Below, piece after piece: positions 52,369 through 61,724 of a stretch of 64,000 nt of DNA (the first letter of the stretch is position 1; the number at the start of each line of letters is the position of its first letter). The notes under the pieces are model-generated. The model saw nothing but the letters and a program-made list of their open reading frames with translations. It made no database searches and was not told the DNA's origin. Origin of the DNA: Desulforudis sp. (GTDB lineage Bacteria; Bacillota; Desulfotomaculia; Desulfotomaculales; Desulforudaceae); contig QZIR01000074.1 of assembly GCA_003604975.1 (NCBI GenBank), positions 62,001 through 126,000 on the forward strand. Direction: 5' to 3'. The position numbers were made by a program, and so were the translations under genes.

Positions 52369-53061
52369 TCACTCCTCCCGGTACTTGATCACGGCCTTAT
52401 CCGGTTCAGCCAGGTCTATGTACTCCACGGTTTTACCGGACTTGCGGACCGTCTCCAGGACTTCCGCCAAGATCATCCCCTGCAGTTGAAGCCGGCCTGT
52501 CTGTCCGAGATGCACCTGGATACCGTCCACAGTGTACAGGGTGATCCGGTAGCCTTCCGAAACGTGAATCTCAGACAACTGCTCCTTGAGTTCCCCGGTC
52601 AGTTCCGAGGCCACTCGGAGGGCCTTCTGGAGGTCTTGGCTGTCGGGCTCGGCCCCCGTAACGACGGGAAGCCCCTCGGTGGACACCGTCTGCTGACGAA
52701 GCACCACGCCGTCCTCGTCAACGTCCCAGAAGACACCCTCAATATTCAACAGGACCAACGGCTTCCGTTCATCAACCTCCACAATGATCGTGGACGGAAA
52801 CCGGCGTTCCAGGTGGGCCTTCTTGATCAGTGGCAGGGTCGCCAATTTCTCCCCGGCTTCACCCAAATGCACCCGGAAGATGTTCGTTCCCGTGACCAAG
52901 CCGCCCACGGAGACGATCTCGTCGACAGTCAAGAGACTGTTTCCGTGCACCTCGATGGCGTCCACTTCAAACAGGGGAGACCGGATTAGAATAAATCCGG
53001 CGATAAGCAGAAGTAGCCCGAAAAAGACCGTTTCCCACCAGTTCGGTCCGGACCTGCGCAC
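52369..53061 (-). CDS. ftsQ: Cell-division protein FtsQ/DivIB
   Basis: The product has 230 residues. One N-terminal membrane helix (about 10-28) is followed by the POTRA domain (FEVDAIEVHGNSLLTVDEIV, then FRVHLGEAGEKLATLPLIKKAHLERRFPSTIIVEVDERKPLVLL in parts) and a beta domain. It links FtsB/FtsL and FtsW/FtsI at the septum. The GTG at 53061 follows CAGGAGGATC. It overlaps the first DUF881 gene slightly and is preceded by its own promoter. Confidence 0.9.
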   Translation of the reverse strand: MRRSGPNWWETVFFGLLLLIAGFILIRSPLFEVDAIEVHGNSLLTVDEIVSVGGLVTGTNIFRVHLGEAGEKLATLPLIKKAHLERRFPSTIIVEVDERKPLVLLNIEGVFWDVDEDGVVLRQQTVSTEGLPVVTGAEPDSQDLQKALRVASELTGELKEQLSEIHVSEGYRITLYTVDGIQVHLGQTGRLQLQGMILAEVLETVRKSGKTVEYIDLAEPDKAVIKYREE

Positions 53062-53089
53062 GTTTTTGATCCTCCTGTGGTTATTAGAT

Positions 53090-53119
53090 ATTATACTTTG
53101 GTCCAGTTAAACTTGTCCA
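53090..53119 (-). promoter_or_regulatory. Sigma-A promoter of ftsQ
   Basis: TGGACA (53114-53119), an 18-base spacer, TATAAT (53090-53095) on the minus strand, 35-60 bp upstream of ftsQ. Confidence 0.65.
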
Positions 53120-53154
53120 AGAAAAACGTAAGCGCCCGGTGGGATGTGTAGTGT

Positions 53155-53208
53155 GGGAGTTGAGAAGTCGGAGATGGGAGAAAACCCACTTCCTGCTTCT
53201 CGCTTCCC
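53155..53208. repeat. Imperfect 24-bp inverted repeat, purine/pyrimidine-rich
   Basis: Arms 53155-53178 and 53185-53208 match at 17 of 24 positions around the 6-base loop AGAAAA; each has the look of GGGA-x-GAGAAG-x-GGA. It lies between murA and ftsQ, just upstream of the ftsQ promoter. Similar purine-rich palindromes occur between genes in related genomes; whether it acts as a murA terminator or a mobile remnant is open. Confidence 0.5.
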
Positions 53209-53237
53209 TTTCAGCACCCTACATCCTCTTTTGAGCG

Positions 53238-54488
53238 CTACAGTTTGCGGTAGATCTCAGCGCCTACCAAGCGGTATTTCTGTTCCAGGTTCTCATAGCC
53301 GCGATCGATATGCTCGGGTGATTCGATCACCGTCGTGTTCTCAGCGGCCAGGCCAGCCAGGACTAGAGCAGCACCGGCCCGCAGGTCGGTGGTGGCCACG
53401 TGTGTTCCGCTCAGGGAGAGAACACCGCGGACAATGGCGGTACGATCCTCGATCCGGATATCGGCCCCCATCCGGCGCAGTTCAGGCACGTGTTTATAGC
53501 GGTTTTCAAAGATGGTCTCAGTGATCACGCTGGTTCCCCGGGCCAGGCAGCAGAGCGAGATGAACTGAGGTTGCATATCCGTCGGGAAACCCGGGTAAGG
53601 CATCGTCTTTACGTCGGCGCACTGTAACTCCCTGTTCACGGCCACCCGGACGGAGTTCTCGGTCTCGGACACATCCACCCCACATTCCTGCAGCTTGGCG
53701 ACCACCGGTTCCACGTGTTCCGGTATCACGTTGGTAATCTCGAGGTCGCCGCCGGTGATGGCCGCGGCAATCATGTGTGTTCCCGCCTCGATCCGGTCTG
53801 GAATGACTACGTGCTCCACGGGATGCAGTTCAGCGACGCCTTGAATCCGGATTACACTGGTTCCCGCACCGGCCACCCTCGCCCCCATCCCGTTCAGAAA
53901 GGACTGTAGATCACATATTTCGGGCTCCCGTGCGGCATTACGAAGGACGGTGACACCTTTGGCCAACACAGCCGCCATCATGGTATTCTCCGTCGCCCCC
54001 ACGCTGGGCACATCGAGATGGATGTCGGTACCGACCAGTCCGACAGTGTCGGCCTGGATAAATCCCCTTCGGTCGTTGACGGCCGCCCCCAGTTTCCTGA
54101 TGGCCTTGAGATGTTGATCCATCGGCCGCGAGCCGATATCGCATCCCCCGGGTTGGGAGATACAGACCCGCCCGAAGCGGCCCAGAAGCGGACCCAGAAC
54201 CAGGTTTGAGGCCCTCATCCGCCGCATCAGTTCTTCCGATACGTCCAGCGGATACACGTCTCTCCCGTCAATATGCAAGGTATGTCCGTCACGAGAGACA
54301 CGAGCGCCGAGGTATTCAAGCAGGCTGATCATTACATCAACGTCCCTTAACCTCGGCACGTCCTTGATTACCGTTACTCCCGGGCAAAGAAGACTGGCTC
54401 CCAGAATCGGTAAGGCCGCGTTCTTTGAACCTCCAACCCTGATTGTTCCCTTAAGGCGGTTCCCTCCTCTGATGATGATTCTTCCCAT
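53238..54488 (-). CDS. murA: UDP-N-acetylglucosamine 1-carboxyvinyltransferase
   Basis: The product has 416 residues. GNRLKGTIRVGGSKNAALPILGASLL (parts) opens the EPSP-synthase-like barrel; the active-site loop contains QPGGCDIGSRPMDQHL, where the Cys that attacks PEP (and is the fosfomycin target) is present; PGFPTDMQPQFISL and DLRAGAALVLAGLA follow. It makes the first committed precursor of peptidoglycan. Here murA lies downstream of murB in the dcw cluster. The ATG at 54488 is preceded by GCGGGGTGA. Confidence 0.96.
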   Translation of the reverse strand: MGRIIIRGGNRLKGTIRVGGSKNAALPILGASLLCPGVTVIKDVPRLRDVDVMISLLEYLGARVSRDGHTLHIDGRDVYPLDVSEELMRRMRASNLVLGPLLGRFGRVCISQPGGCDIGSRPMDQHLKAIRKLGAAVNDRRGFIQADTVGLVGTDIHLDVPSVGATENTMMAAVLAKGVTVLRNAAREPEICDLQSFLNGMGARVAGAGTSVIRIQGVAELHPVEHVVIPDRIEAGTHMIAAAITGGDLEITNVIPEHVEPVVAKLQECGVDVSETENSVRVAVNRELQCADVKTMPYPGFPTDMQPQFISLCCLARGTSVITETIFENRYKHVPELRRMGADIRIEDRTAIVRGVLSLSGTHVATTDLRAGAALVLAGLAAENTTVIESPEHIDRGYENLEQKYRLVGAEIYRKL

Positions 54489-54645
54489 ACAGTCACCCCG
54501 CCTCGAGGAGACCCATTCATTTGTCCCGATAAGTTGGTTGTCAGCGGAGCAAACGTGATATTGTTCATCCAGCTATGGTAGTATGGTGCATACCTGTTAT
54601 CCGTACGTTTTGCAGTCCATAAAAACCGTTGAATGGTCTCCCTAG

Positions 54646-55560
54646 TTATTCGATCGCTTCGTGTTTGCCCAAAAGCTTTACTTCCGGCTCCAACCAGATC
54701 CCGGTATGCTCGTTGACCAGTTTCTGAACCTGGAGCATTAACTGCCTTATGTCCCGGGATTTTGCGGCGCCCAGATTAACAATGAAGTTGGCGTGTTTAC
54801 GTGACACCTCGGCATCTCCGATCCGCATGCCCTTGGCCCCGGCAAGTTCAATCAAACGGCCCGCCGCCCCGCCGGGAGGATTGCGAAAAACGCTCCCGGC
54901 ACTTGGGTACTCAAGCGGCTGGGTCTGTTTACGCCTGGCGAGGTACTGTTCGACCTCGGCCCTTATCGCCGCCGCACTCTTGGGGAAACACCCAAACTTG
55001 ACACTGACCACGATGGCCGGTGTATCCTGCAAGGCGCAGGTACGATAGCCGAAACCAAGCTCATCGTGGGATCTAAGGTGGATCTTGCCGTCTAGATCCA
55101 CGACAGTAGCCTCCAAAACCCTGTCTCCGATGGACGACCCGTTGGCGCCGGCATTCATCGCTACAGCTCCACCCACGGAAGCCGGGATACCGGCCATAAA
55201 CTCGAGACCCCCGCAACCGGCTTCACGGGCCGCAGCCAGGATGTTGGCCAGCTTCGCCCCGGCCTCCACCTCGATGAAGCCTTCACCGATCTCTATTCGG
55301 CTCATTTCGGAGCCCAGCTTGACCACAATCCCGTTCAGGCCTTGATCGGAAATCAGCAGGTTCGATCCGTTACCGACAACGGTCAGCGGAATACCGCGTT
55401 CTCGGGCATACTGCAAGACCAAACGCAGGTCTTCAATCCCGGTAGGTTCGACCAAGATCTCAGCCGGCCCGCCCACGCGCCAGGTAGTATGCTTCCTTAG
55501 CGATACGCTGCTCCTTACCCGGCCGGAAAGCCGGGCCTGGAGATCACGCAGAATTGCCAC
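54646..55560 (-). CDS. murB: UDP-N-acetylenolpyruvoylglucosamine reductase
   Basis: The product has 304 residues. The FAD-binding segment has KHTTWRVGGPAEILVEP and TVVGNGSNLLISDQGLNG, then GGLEFMAGIPASVGGAVAMNAGANG (parts) and YPSAGSVFRNPPG with the catalytic Ser and nearby Arg; it is a type II MurB. It reduces the enolpyruvyl group to lactate, giving UDP-MurNAc. The GTG at 55560 overlaps the murC end by 17 bp. Confidence 0.95.
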   Translation of the reverse strand: MAILRDLQARLSGRVRSSVSLRKHTTWRVGGPAEILVEPTGIEDLRLVLQYARERGIPLTVVGNGSNLLISDQGLNGIVVKLGSEMSRIEIGEGFIEVEAGAKLANILAAAREAGCGGLEFMAGIPASVGGAVAMNAGANGSSIGDRVLEATVVDLDGKIHLRSHDELGFGYRTCALQDTPAIVVSVKFGCFPKSAAAIRAEVEQYLARRKQTQPLEYPSAGSVFRNPPGGAAGRLIELAGAKGMRIGDAEVSRKHANFIVNLGAAKSRDIRQLMLQVQKLVNEHTGIWLEPEVKLLGKHEAIE

Positions 55561-56938
55561 CAGCAGAACCCTCCAACCGTTTCAATAGAGCGACGCCACT
55601 CTTCCGGATATCCCCGGCACCCAGAGTCAGAATCAGATCTCCGGCCCGTGCCATCCCGGAGAGGTAGCCAACCAGTTCATCCTGTGTTTCAAAGAAATGA
55701 ACCCCGTCACGGCGGTGTTTCTTAATCTCGTCGACGATCAATTGCGCGGTAACCCCTTCGATCGGAGCTTCGCCGGCACTGTAGATGCTGTTCAGCAACA
55801 CGATATCGGCTTTGGAAAAAGACTGCCCGAACTCCTTGTGCAGAAACTGGGTCCGTGTGTAACGATGGGGTTGAAACACAGCAATCAAACGCCCGGGATT
55901 GGTCTGTCGCGCAGCTTCCAGGGTTACCTGAACCTCCGTCGGGTGATGGGCGTAGTCGTCAACCACCCGTACCCCGCCGATCTCACCCATTGTTTCAAAC
56001 CGGCGTTTGACTCCCCGGAAGGCCTTGAGAATCCCTGCTATTTCACCGAATTCGAGTCCCAGATACCGACCCATAGCCAGAACACCCAGGGCGTTTAACA
56101 GGTTGTGGCGGCCGGGTATCGATAGTTCCAACCGGCCCAGAAATTCTCCCCGCCAGTAGACATCAGCGCCCGAGGTGACGCAGTTCAGACTAAAGCTATC
56201 CAACCGGTATTCCGTGTCAGCTGAACGGCCGTAGGTGATCACCGGGGTCTCCATCTGTTGGGCCAGCCGAAGCAGGATGGGATCGTCGGCACAGAGAACC
56301 AGAACTCCTTCCGGAGGCACTCGCATCAGAAAATCCCGGAAGGCTCTTTCGATATTGTCCAGGGTCTTGTAGTGATCCAAGTGATCATTCTCAACGTTAG
56401 TCACGATCGCGATGGTCGGATCAAGCAGCACAAAAGAGCCGTCACTCTCATCCGCCTCAGCCACAAAAAACCCACCCGTGCCGACCTTGGCGTTCCCGAT
56501 CTCCGCTGCTTCACCTCCGATGACAAAGGTGGGATCAAGACCCGCCTTTTCCAGAAGGAACGCCGCCAGTGACGTGGTGGTCGTCTTACCGTGAGCTCCG
56601 GCCACCGCAATTCCCTTCTGCTCCCTCATCACCAGACCCAGCATCTGGGCCCGCGGGATGATGCGGATGCCCCGTTCGTAGGCCGCAAGCACTTCGGGGT
56701 TATCCGGGGCAATGGCGCTGGAAATGACCACGATCTCCACATCCCCGACATTCTCCGAGCTGTGACCGTGGTATATCCGGGCGCCCAGTCCCTGCAATCG
56801 TTCAGTTACCACTGATGTCCTGGCATCTGATCCGCTCACCCGGTGCCCCAACGAAAGCAAGATCTGTGCAATCCCGCTCATGCCAACCCCGCCGATGCCA
56901 ATGAAGTGAACCTTCTGGGGAATTCTTGGCACAAACAC
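55544..56938 (-). CDS. murC: UDP-N-acetylmuramate-L-alanine ligase
   Basis: The product has 464 residues. KVHFIGIGGVGMSGIAQIL opens the nucleotide-binding domain; AGAHGKTTTTSLAAFLLEKAG (parts) is the ATP P-loop; NVENDHLDHY and DDYAHHPTEVQVTLEAAR (parts) are MurC marks. It adds L-Ala to UDP-MurNAc. I chose the GTG at 56938 (AGGAGG six bases upstream) over the longer frame from 56971. Confidence 0.96.
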   Translation of the reverse strand: MFVPRIPQKVHFIGIGGVGMSGIAQILLSLGHRVSGSDARTSVVTERLQGLGARIYHGHSSENVGDVEIVVISSAIAPDNPEVLAAYERGIRIIPRAQMLGLVMREQKGIAVAGAHGKTTTTSLAAFLLEKAGLDPTFVIGGEAAEIGNAKVGTGGFFVAEADESDGSFVLLDPTIAIVTNVENDHLDHYKTLDNIERAFRDFLMRVPPEGVLVLCADDPILLRLAQQMETPVITYGRSADTEYRLDSFSLNCVTSGADVYWRGEFLGRLELSIPGRHNLLNALGVLAMGRYLGLEFGEIAGILKAFRGVKRRFETMGEIGGVRVVDDYAHHPTEVQVTLEAARQTNPGRLIAVFQPHRYTRTQFLHKEFGQSFSKADIVLLNSIYSAGEAPIEGVTAQLIVDEIKKHRRDGVHFFETQDELVGYLSGMARAGDLILTLGAGDIRKSGVALLKRLEGSAGGNSA

Positions 56939-57080
56939 TCTCTCCCTCCTGAGGGGGCACCCGCTCGCCATATTCTATGCACGGCTCGAATCAGGTGTTA
57001 CCCCGACTTGTCCAACGGCTCCCCGCCAAAGAAAATTCCTTCTCTTTCCCACTCAAGTATAGTGTTAACAAAGTCATAAT

Positions 57081-58232
57081 TCAACGTGTTTGTCCGCCGG
57101 CTAACCGCTCCACAACATCCAGGATGTTGTCCAGGGCACGGGGTTTGCCCATTTCCCGGCTTGCCCGGCCGAGCGCTGCCAGTTTATGGGGGTTGGACAG
57201 GAGCTCCACAATTGTCTCGTGCAGCCGTCCCTCGTCTAACTCGCTGTCCCTGACCGCCACGGCCGCGCCGCGACGGGCCAGGGCCTGGGCATTGTGCTCC
57301 TGGTGATTGGCCGTGGCAAATGGATAGGGAATCAGGATACTGGGACACCCGAGCACGGTTATCTCAGCCAGGGTCGAGGCCCCAGCCCGGCAGACCACAA
57401 GGTCTGCGGCCGCCAAAAGGTCGGCGATCTCGTAAAAGTAAGAGGCAATTGTGACGTTGGGAATCGCCTCGATATTCAGACCCCTCGCGGCCAGGTCATC
57501 CAGGAGCTCGGAATACCCCTTCGGGCCGCTGGCGTGGAAAAGGCGGGTTCCCTTTTGAAAGGCATAGTGCTGGACGGTGGCGATCAGTGCCTTGTTTATA
57601 CTGCGTGCGCCTTGGCTACCGCCGAAGGACAAAAGCACCTGTTCGGACTCCCCGATGGACAGTGTCTTGCGGGCCGTCTTGCGGTCTGCCTGAAGGATCT
57701 CCGGCCTGACCGGAAGCCCGGTCAGGATGACCCGGGCCTTGGGGGGGAACTGTTTCACAGCGTCGACGAAGGTAACCGCAGTCCGGTCGGCAAACCGGGA
57801 CAGAAGCCGGTTCGTCAGGCCGGGCAGGGCGTTCTGTTCGTGAATAAAGGTGGGGATACCCTGACGGGAAGCGGCCATCACCACGGGGCCACAGACGTAC
57901 CCTCCGGTACCGACCACAACGTGGGGGGCAAACTGCCGGATGAGTCGCCGCGACATTAGGTAACCCTTCCCGGCCCGCCAGGGAACCAAAAGGTTGGCAA
58001 GGTTCAACTGCCGTTTCAGCCCCTGGGCCGGAACTGCATAGAACTCGAAGCCCGCCTTGGGAACCAGTTTCGCTTCAAGGCCGCGGTCCGTCCCCACATA
58101 GATGATTTCCGCCTCAGGGTGTCTGTCCCGCAGGCCGCCGGCGACGGCCAGGGCGGGATAGATATGACCACCGGTGCCTCCGCCGGTGATCAGAAAACGT
58201 AGGGGTTTGATACGGTCACCTGTTCTGGGCAT
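57081..58232 (-). CDS. murG: UDP-GlcNAc:lipid I transferase MurG
   Basis: The product has 383 residues. The GT28 N-domain has LITGGGTGGHIYPALAVA and VGTGGYVCGPVVMAA; the C-domain has SFGGSQGARSINKAL and CRAGASTLAEITVLGCPSILIPYP (parts), with the UDP-binding Glu. It adds GlcNAc to lipid I at the inner membrane, making lipid II. The ATG at 58232 overlaps ftsW by 17 bp. A 142-bp gap separates it from murC. Confidence 0.96.
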   Translation of the reverse strand: MPRTGDRIKPLRFLITGGGTGGHIYPALAVAGGLRDRHPEAEIIYVGTDRGLEAKLVPKAGFEFYAVPAQGLKRQLNLANLLVPWRAGKGYLMSRRLIRQFAPHVVVGTGGYVCGPVVMAASRQGIPTFIHEQNALPGLTNRLLSRFADRTAVTFVDAVKQFPPKARVILTGLPVRPEILQADRKTARKTLSIGESEQVLLSFGGSQGARSINKALIATVQHYAFQKGTRLFHASGPKGYSELLDDLAARGLNIEAIPNVTIASYFYEIADLLAAADLVVCRAGASTLAEITVLGCPSILIPYPFATANHQEHNAQALARRGAAVAVRDSELDEGRLHETIVELLSNPHKLAALGRASREMGKPRALDNILDVVERLAGGQTR

Positions 58233-59316
58233 ACTTCGAGATGTTAAGCAGGATACCTACCCCGATCAGCGTAAAGACCAGGGAAGTGCCGCCAAAACTG
58301 ATGAAAGGCAGGGTAATCCCGGTCACAGGGAGGCTTCCCGTAACCACTCCGATATTGATGAAGGCCTGTAGCCCCACTCCTACTGTGATTCCGGTCGCCA
58401 GGAGGCTGGCGAACGGATCCGGGGCGGTCAAGGCGATACGCAGACCCCGCCAGACAAAGATGGTAAAGAGCGTCAAGATCAGGACGCCACCGACGAATCC
58501 CAGTTCCTCTCCGACCACGGCAAAGATGAAGTCGGTATGCTGTTCGGGCAGGTAGAGGTATTTCTGCTTACCCTGGCCCAGTCCGGCGCCGAAAAGGCCG
58601 CCCGAGCCCAGGGCATACAGGGACTGGATGATATGGAACCCGGCTCCACTCGGATCCTCCCAGGGATTCAAAAAGGCCAGAAAACGGCTCAGCCGGTAAG
58701 GCTCAAAGGCAATGGCCACGGCAACCAGAGCCATTCCGCCTCCGGCCAGAAGACCCAAGATACCCATACTGTAACCGGCCGCAAAGAGCATGATAAAGAG
58801 CGTTCCGGCCAGGCTGAAAGCCGTTCCCAGGTCGGGCTGCATCAGGATTAAGCCGGAAGCGGCGCCAATAATCAGCAGGTAGGGCAGGATCGCCTTACCG
58901 TCTCGGGTGATGTCTCGGTGCCGCGATATACCGTAGGCCATGAAGGTGATAATGAATAGTTTAACTAGTTCGGATGGTTGGAACCCGAATGACCCGATCC
59001 CGATCCAGCGTGTCGCACCTTTGACCTCTCGTCCGATACCGGGTAGCAACACCAGGATTAGCAATACAAAGGCGGTAATCAGCATGTGCGGCGCACAGCG
59101 CCTCAGGTTCCAGTAGTCATAATTCATAACCAGGAACATGAACGTCAGGCCCAACAAAGCCCAGAGTAACTGCCGCTTGAAGAAGTAAAAGCTGTCGCTG
59201 TAGTGCACCAGCGTGCTGTATTCACTGGCTGACAGAATCATCACGATGCCGATACTCAGGAGCATCAGCACCGAAACGAACAACACGAAGTCCGGAGCCT
59301 GTCGTTTGACTCGCAT
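58216..59316 (-). CDS. ftsW: SEDS peptidoglycan polymerase FtsW/SpoVE
   Basis: The product has 366 residues with ten helices. SEDS signatures: GREVKGATRWIGIGSFGFQPSELVKLF (in parts, with the conserved E/W), IMQPDLGTAFSL-like LMQPDLGTAFSLAGT (the catalytic Asp), and PVTGITLPFISFGGTSL. It polymerises lipid II at the septum with a class B PBP. In Bacillus the murD-adjacent gene is spoVE, the sporulation version, so the exact name is open. The ATG at 59316 overlaps the murD stop by one base. Confidence 0.93.
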   Translation of the reverse strand: MRVKRQAPDFVLFVSVLMLLSIGIVMILSASEYSTLVHYSDSFYFFKRQLLWALLGLTFMFLVMNYDYWNLRRCAPHMLITAFVLLILVLLPGIGREVKGATRWIGIGSFGFQPSELVKLFIITFMAYGISRHRDITRDGKAILPYLLIIGAASGLILMQPDLGTAFSLAGTLFIMLFAAGYSMGILGLLAGGGMALVAVAIAFEPYRLSRFLAFLNPWEDPSGAGFHIIQSLYALGSGGLFGAGLGQGKQKYLYLPEQHTDFIFAVVGEELGFVGGVLILTLFTIFVWRGLRIALTAPDPFASLLATGITVGVGLQAFINIGVVTGSLPVTGITLPFISFGGTSLVFTLIGVGILLNISKYAQNR

Positions 59317-60677
59317 CAACCAGCCTCCCTTACCAAAGACAGCACGGATTGCCGGAACAGGTCACCGCGCTCCTCGTAACTGCGAAACATATCCCAGCTG
59401 GCACACGCTGGAGAAAGCAGCACGATCTCTCCCAGCCGCGCCTCCCCGTAAGCCAGGCGGACCGCCGACTCCAGATCCGGAGCCTGTATGATGTCGGTAA
59501 AGCCCGCTTCCCTGGCCGCCTGGGAAATCTCCCCGGCACTCTCCCCCAAGACAATCATGACTCGCACCTTCTCCCTGATCAGGCGGGCAAAATCAGCGAA
59601 ACTGTTGCCCTTGTTCCGCCCCCCTGCGATCAGGACGATCGGCTGCGCATAGGCCTCGAGAGCCTTGATCGATGCGTCCGGGTTGGTTCCCTTGGAGTCG
59701 TTGATGTACCGGACTCCCCCGATCTCCGCCACCAACTCCAGCCGGTGGGGCACACCGGGGAAACTGGTCAGGGTCTTTGCCATGCTCTCCAGCGGCACAC
59801 CCATCACCCAGGCGGCCGCCCCCGCAGCCAGAGCGTTCTCCAGGTTGTGGTTCCCAGGAAGGCTTAAGGCCGAAGCGGCCATAAGCTCCCATTCCCTCTG
59901 GCCGTCCCTGAATACAATCATTCCCTTACAGACAAAGACACCTCGGTCTAGATTATGTTTCCGGCTGAAGAATATAACTCGTCCTCTGGTCAGCCCGGCC
60001 AGCGAAGCGGTGTATGGCTCATCGAAGTTCAGAACCGTCCAGTCCCCGGGCTTCTGGTTGGCAAAAATGGCAGCCTTGGCCTGGACATACTTTTTCATCG
60101 TGCCGTGCCGATCCAGGTGGTCGGGCGTAATGTTCAGGATGACGGCAACCTGGGGGTGGAAGGTGGTAGCAGTCTCCAGCTGGAAACTGGACACTTCTGC
60201 CACGATAACTCCGTCTGGGCCGAAGCCATCCACTTCACTGGTCAGTGGAACACCGATATTACCCGCCACCAGGGTTTTGTACCCGGCGTCGCGGAAAATT
60301 TGGCCGCAGAGTGCCGTCGTGGTGGTCTTCCCGTTCGTCCCGGTGATCGCGACCACGGGACTCTGGGCGTGCTGAGTGGCCAGTTCAAACTCCCCGATAA
60401 CCGGGATCCCCGCCTTCCTGGCTCCGGCCAGCGGAGCAATGTCTGGCGGGACTCCGGGGCTCGTCACTACGAAGTCCCATCCTTCTGTCACATCGGGATA
60501 AGCGCCCAGCGCCAGCCGTAGTCCCTGGAGAGCGTCGTCGCATACGAGATGAAGCTCTTTGGCGTCCCTAGAGTCGGTCAGGGTGACCTTGGCCCCCCTC
60601 GCCAAGAGAAACCGTGCCGCGGACAGCCCGCTCTTACCAGCGCCGACCACCAGAACCCGTTTCCCGGCCAGTTCCAA
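59316..60677 (-). CDS. murD: UDP-MurNAc-L-alanine-D-glutamate ligase
   Basis: The product has 453 residues. KRVLVVGAGKSGLSAARFL begins the N-domain; AITGTNGKTTTTALCGQI is the ATP loop; ILNITPDHLDRHGTM, NDSKGTNPDASIKALEA (two parts) and LLSPACASWDMFRSYEERGDLF (parts) are MurD marks. It adds D-Glu. The TTG at 60677 is six bases after GGAGGTG, so it is preferred over the frame start at 60707. Confidence 0.96.
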   Translation of the reverse strand: MELAGKRVLVVGAGKSGLSAARFLLARGAKVTLTDSRDAKELHLVCDDALQGLRLALGAYPDVTEGWDFVVTSPGVPPDIAPLAGARKAGIPVIGEFELATQHAQSPVVAITGTNGKTTTTALCGQIFRDAGYKTLVAGNIGVPLTSEVDGFGPDGVIVAEVSSFQLETATTFHPQVAVILNITPDHLDRHGTMKKYVQAKAAIFANQKPGDWTVLNFDEPYTASLAGLTRGRVIFFSRKHNLDRGVFVCKGMIVFRDGQREWELMAASALSLPGNHNLENALAAGAAAWVMGVPLESMAKTLTSFPGVPHRLELVAEIGGVRYINDSKGTNPDASIKALEAYAQPIVLIAGGRNKGNSFADFARLIREKVRVMIVLGESAGEISQAAREAGFTDIIQAPDLESAVRLAYGEARLGEIVLLSPACASWDMFRSYEERGDLFRQSVLSLVREAG

Positions 60678-60713
60678 GTTAAACACCTCCTCCGAGACAC
60701 TCAACACTAACCT

Positions 60714-61724
60714 CTACCCTAACCGGTAGATTCCGGCCAGGCCGACCGCGGCCAGGATCAGGCCGGCGGCCCAGAAGGAAAACACCACCCGGGTCTCCGT
60801 CCAACCCGACAGTTCAAAGTGGTGATGCAGCGGGGCCATTCGCAGCACCCGCCGCCTGAACAACTGATAAGAGAAGACCTGCGCCATTACGGAGAGGGTC
60901 TCGATGACAAACACCCCGCCGATGATCGCCAGGAAGACCTCACTCCTGGTAAGCACGGCCGCGGCAGCCAGGCCACCCCCGAGCGCGAGGGAGCCCGTAT
61001 CGCCCATAAACACACGGGCCGGATACCAGTTATAGTACAGGAACCCGAGACAGCCCCCGGCGATCGCACCCAGTACCAGAGCCACCCACAAGTGTCCGGA
61101 GACCACCGCGATCACCGCGAAGGCCAGGGCCGCAATCACCATTAGCCCGGAGGCCAGTCCGTCCAGCCCGTCCGTGAGATTGACCGCGTTGGTGGTTCCC
61201 AGAAGGATAAAAACAGTAAAGGCCAGGAACAGCCACCAGCCCAGTTCGATTACAATACCGCCCGGAACGAGAAATCCGGAGAAGGGAATCACGATGTCGG
61301 TGCCCCGACCCAGGCCATAGACGGCAACGACCGCGAGCGCCACGGCGATAAGGACCTGGCCCAACAGTTTCTCCCGGGCCCGCAGTCCCAGGGGGCGTTT
61401 TAAGACAATCTTAATATAATCGTCAAGGAAACCGATCGTACCGAAACCGACCAACACCAGGAGAACAACCAACCCGTCAACCCTGGTACCCAGCTCGGGT
61501 CGATCATCCAGCATCAGGATTCCAAGCAGGACGGCGGCCGTGCTGGACAGGATAAAGATGATCCCGCCCATGGTCGGCGTTCCGCTCTTCTGCAGGTGAC
61601 GGGACGGTCCGTCTGAACGGACCCGCTGGCCGAACTTGAGACGACGCAGCACCGGGATCACAATCGGCCCCAGGAGCAGGGAAATAACGAGGGCAATACC
61701 CCCTAGCAGCAGCGCAAAGATCAT
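60714..61724 (-). CDS. mraY: Phospho-MurNAc-pentapeptide transferase
   Basis: The product has 336 residues with ten helices. Conserved motifs: GQRVRSDGPSRHLQKSGTPTMGGIIF (parts), FLDDYIKI with the Asp pair, NAVNLTDGLDGLASGL (catalytic Asp), GDTGSLALGGGLA and APLHHHFELSG with the essential His cluster. It moves phospho-MurNAc-pentapeptide onto undecaprenyl phosphate, giving lipid I. The ATG at 61724 overlaps the murF stop by 4 bp. Confidence 0.97.
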   Translation of the reverse strand: MIFALLLGGIALVISLLLGPIVIPVLRRLKFGQRVRSDGPSRHLQKSGTPTMGGIIFILSSTAAVLLGILMLDDRPELGTRVDGLVVLLVLVGFGTIGFLDDYIKIVLKRPLGLRAREKLLGQVLIAVALAVVAVYGLGRGTDIVIPFSGFLVPGGIVIELGWWLFLAFTVFILLGTTNAVNLTDGLDGLASGLMVIAALAFAVIAVVSGHLWVALVLGAIAGGCLGFLYYNWYPARVFMGDTGSLALGGGLAAAAVLTRSEVFLAIIGGVFVIETLSVMAQVFSYQLFRRRVLRMAPLHHHFELSGWTETRVVFSFWAAGLILAAVGLAGIYRLG

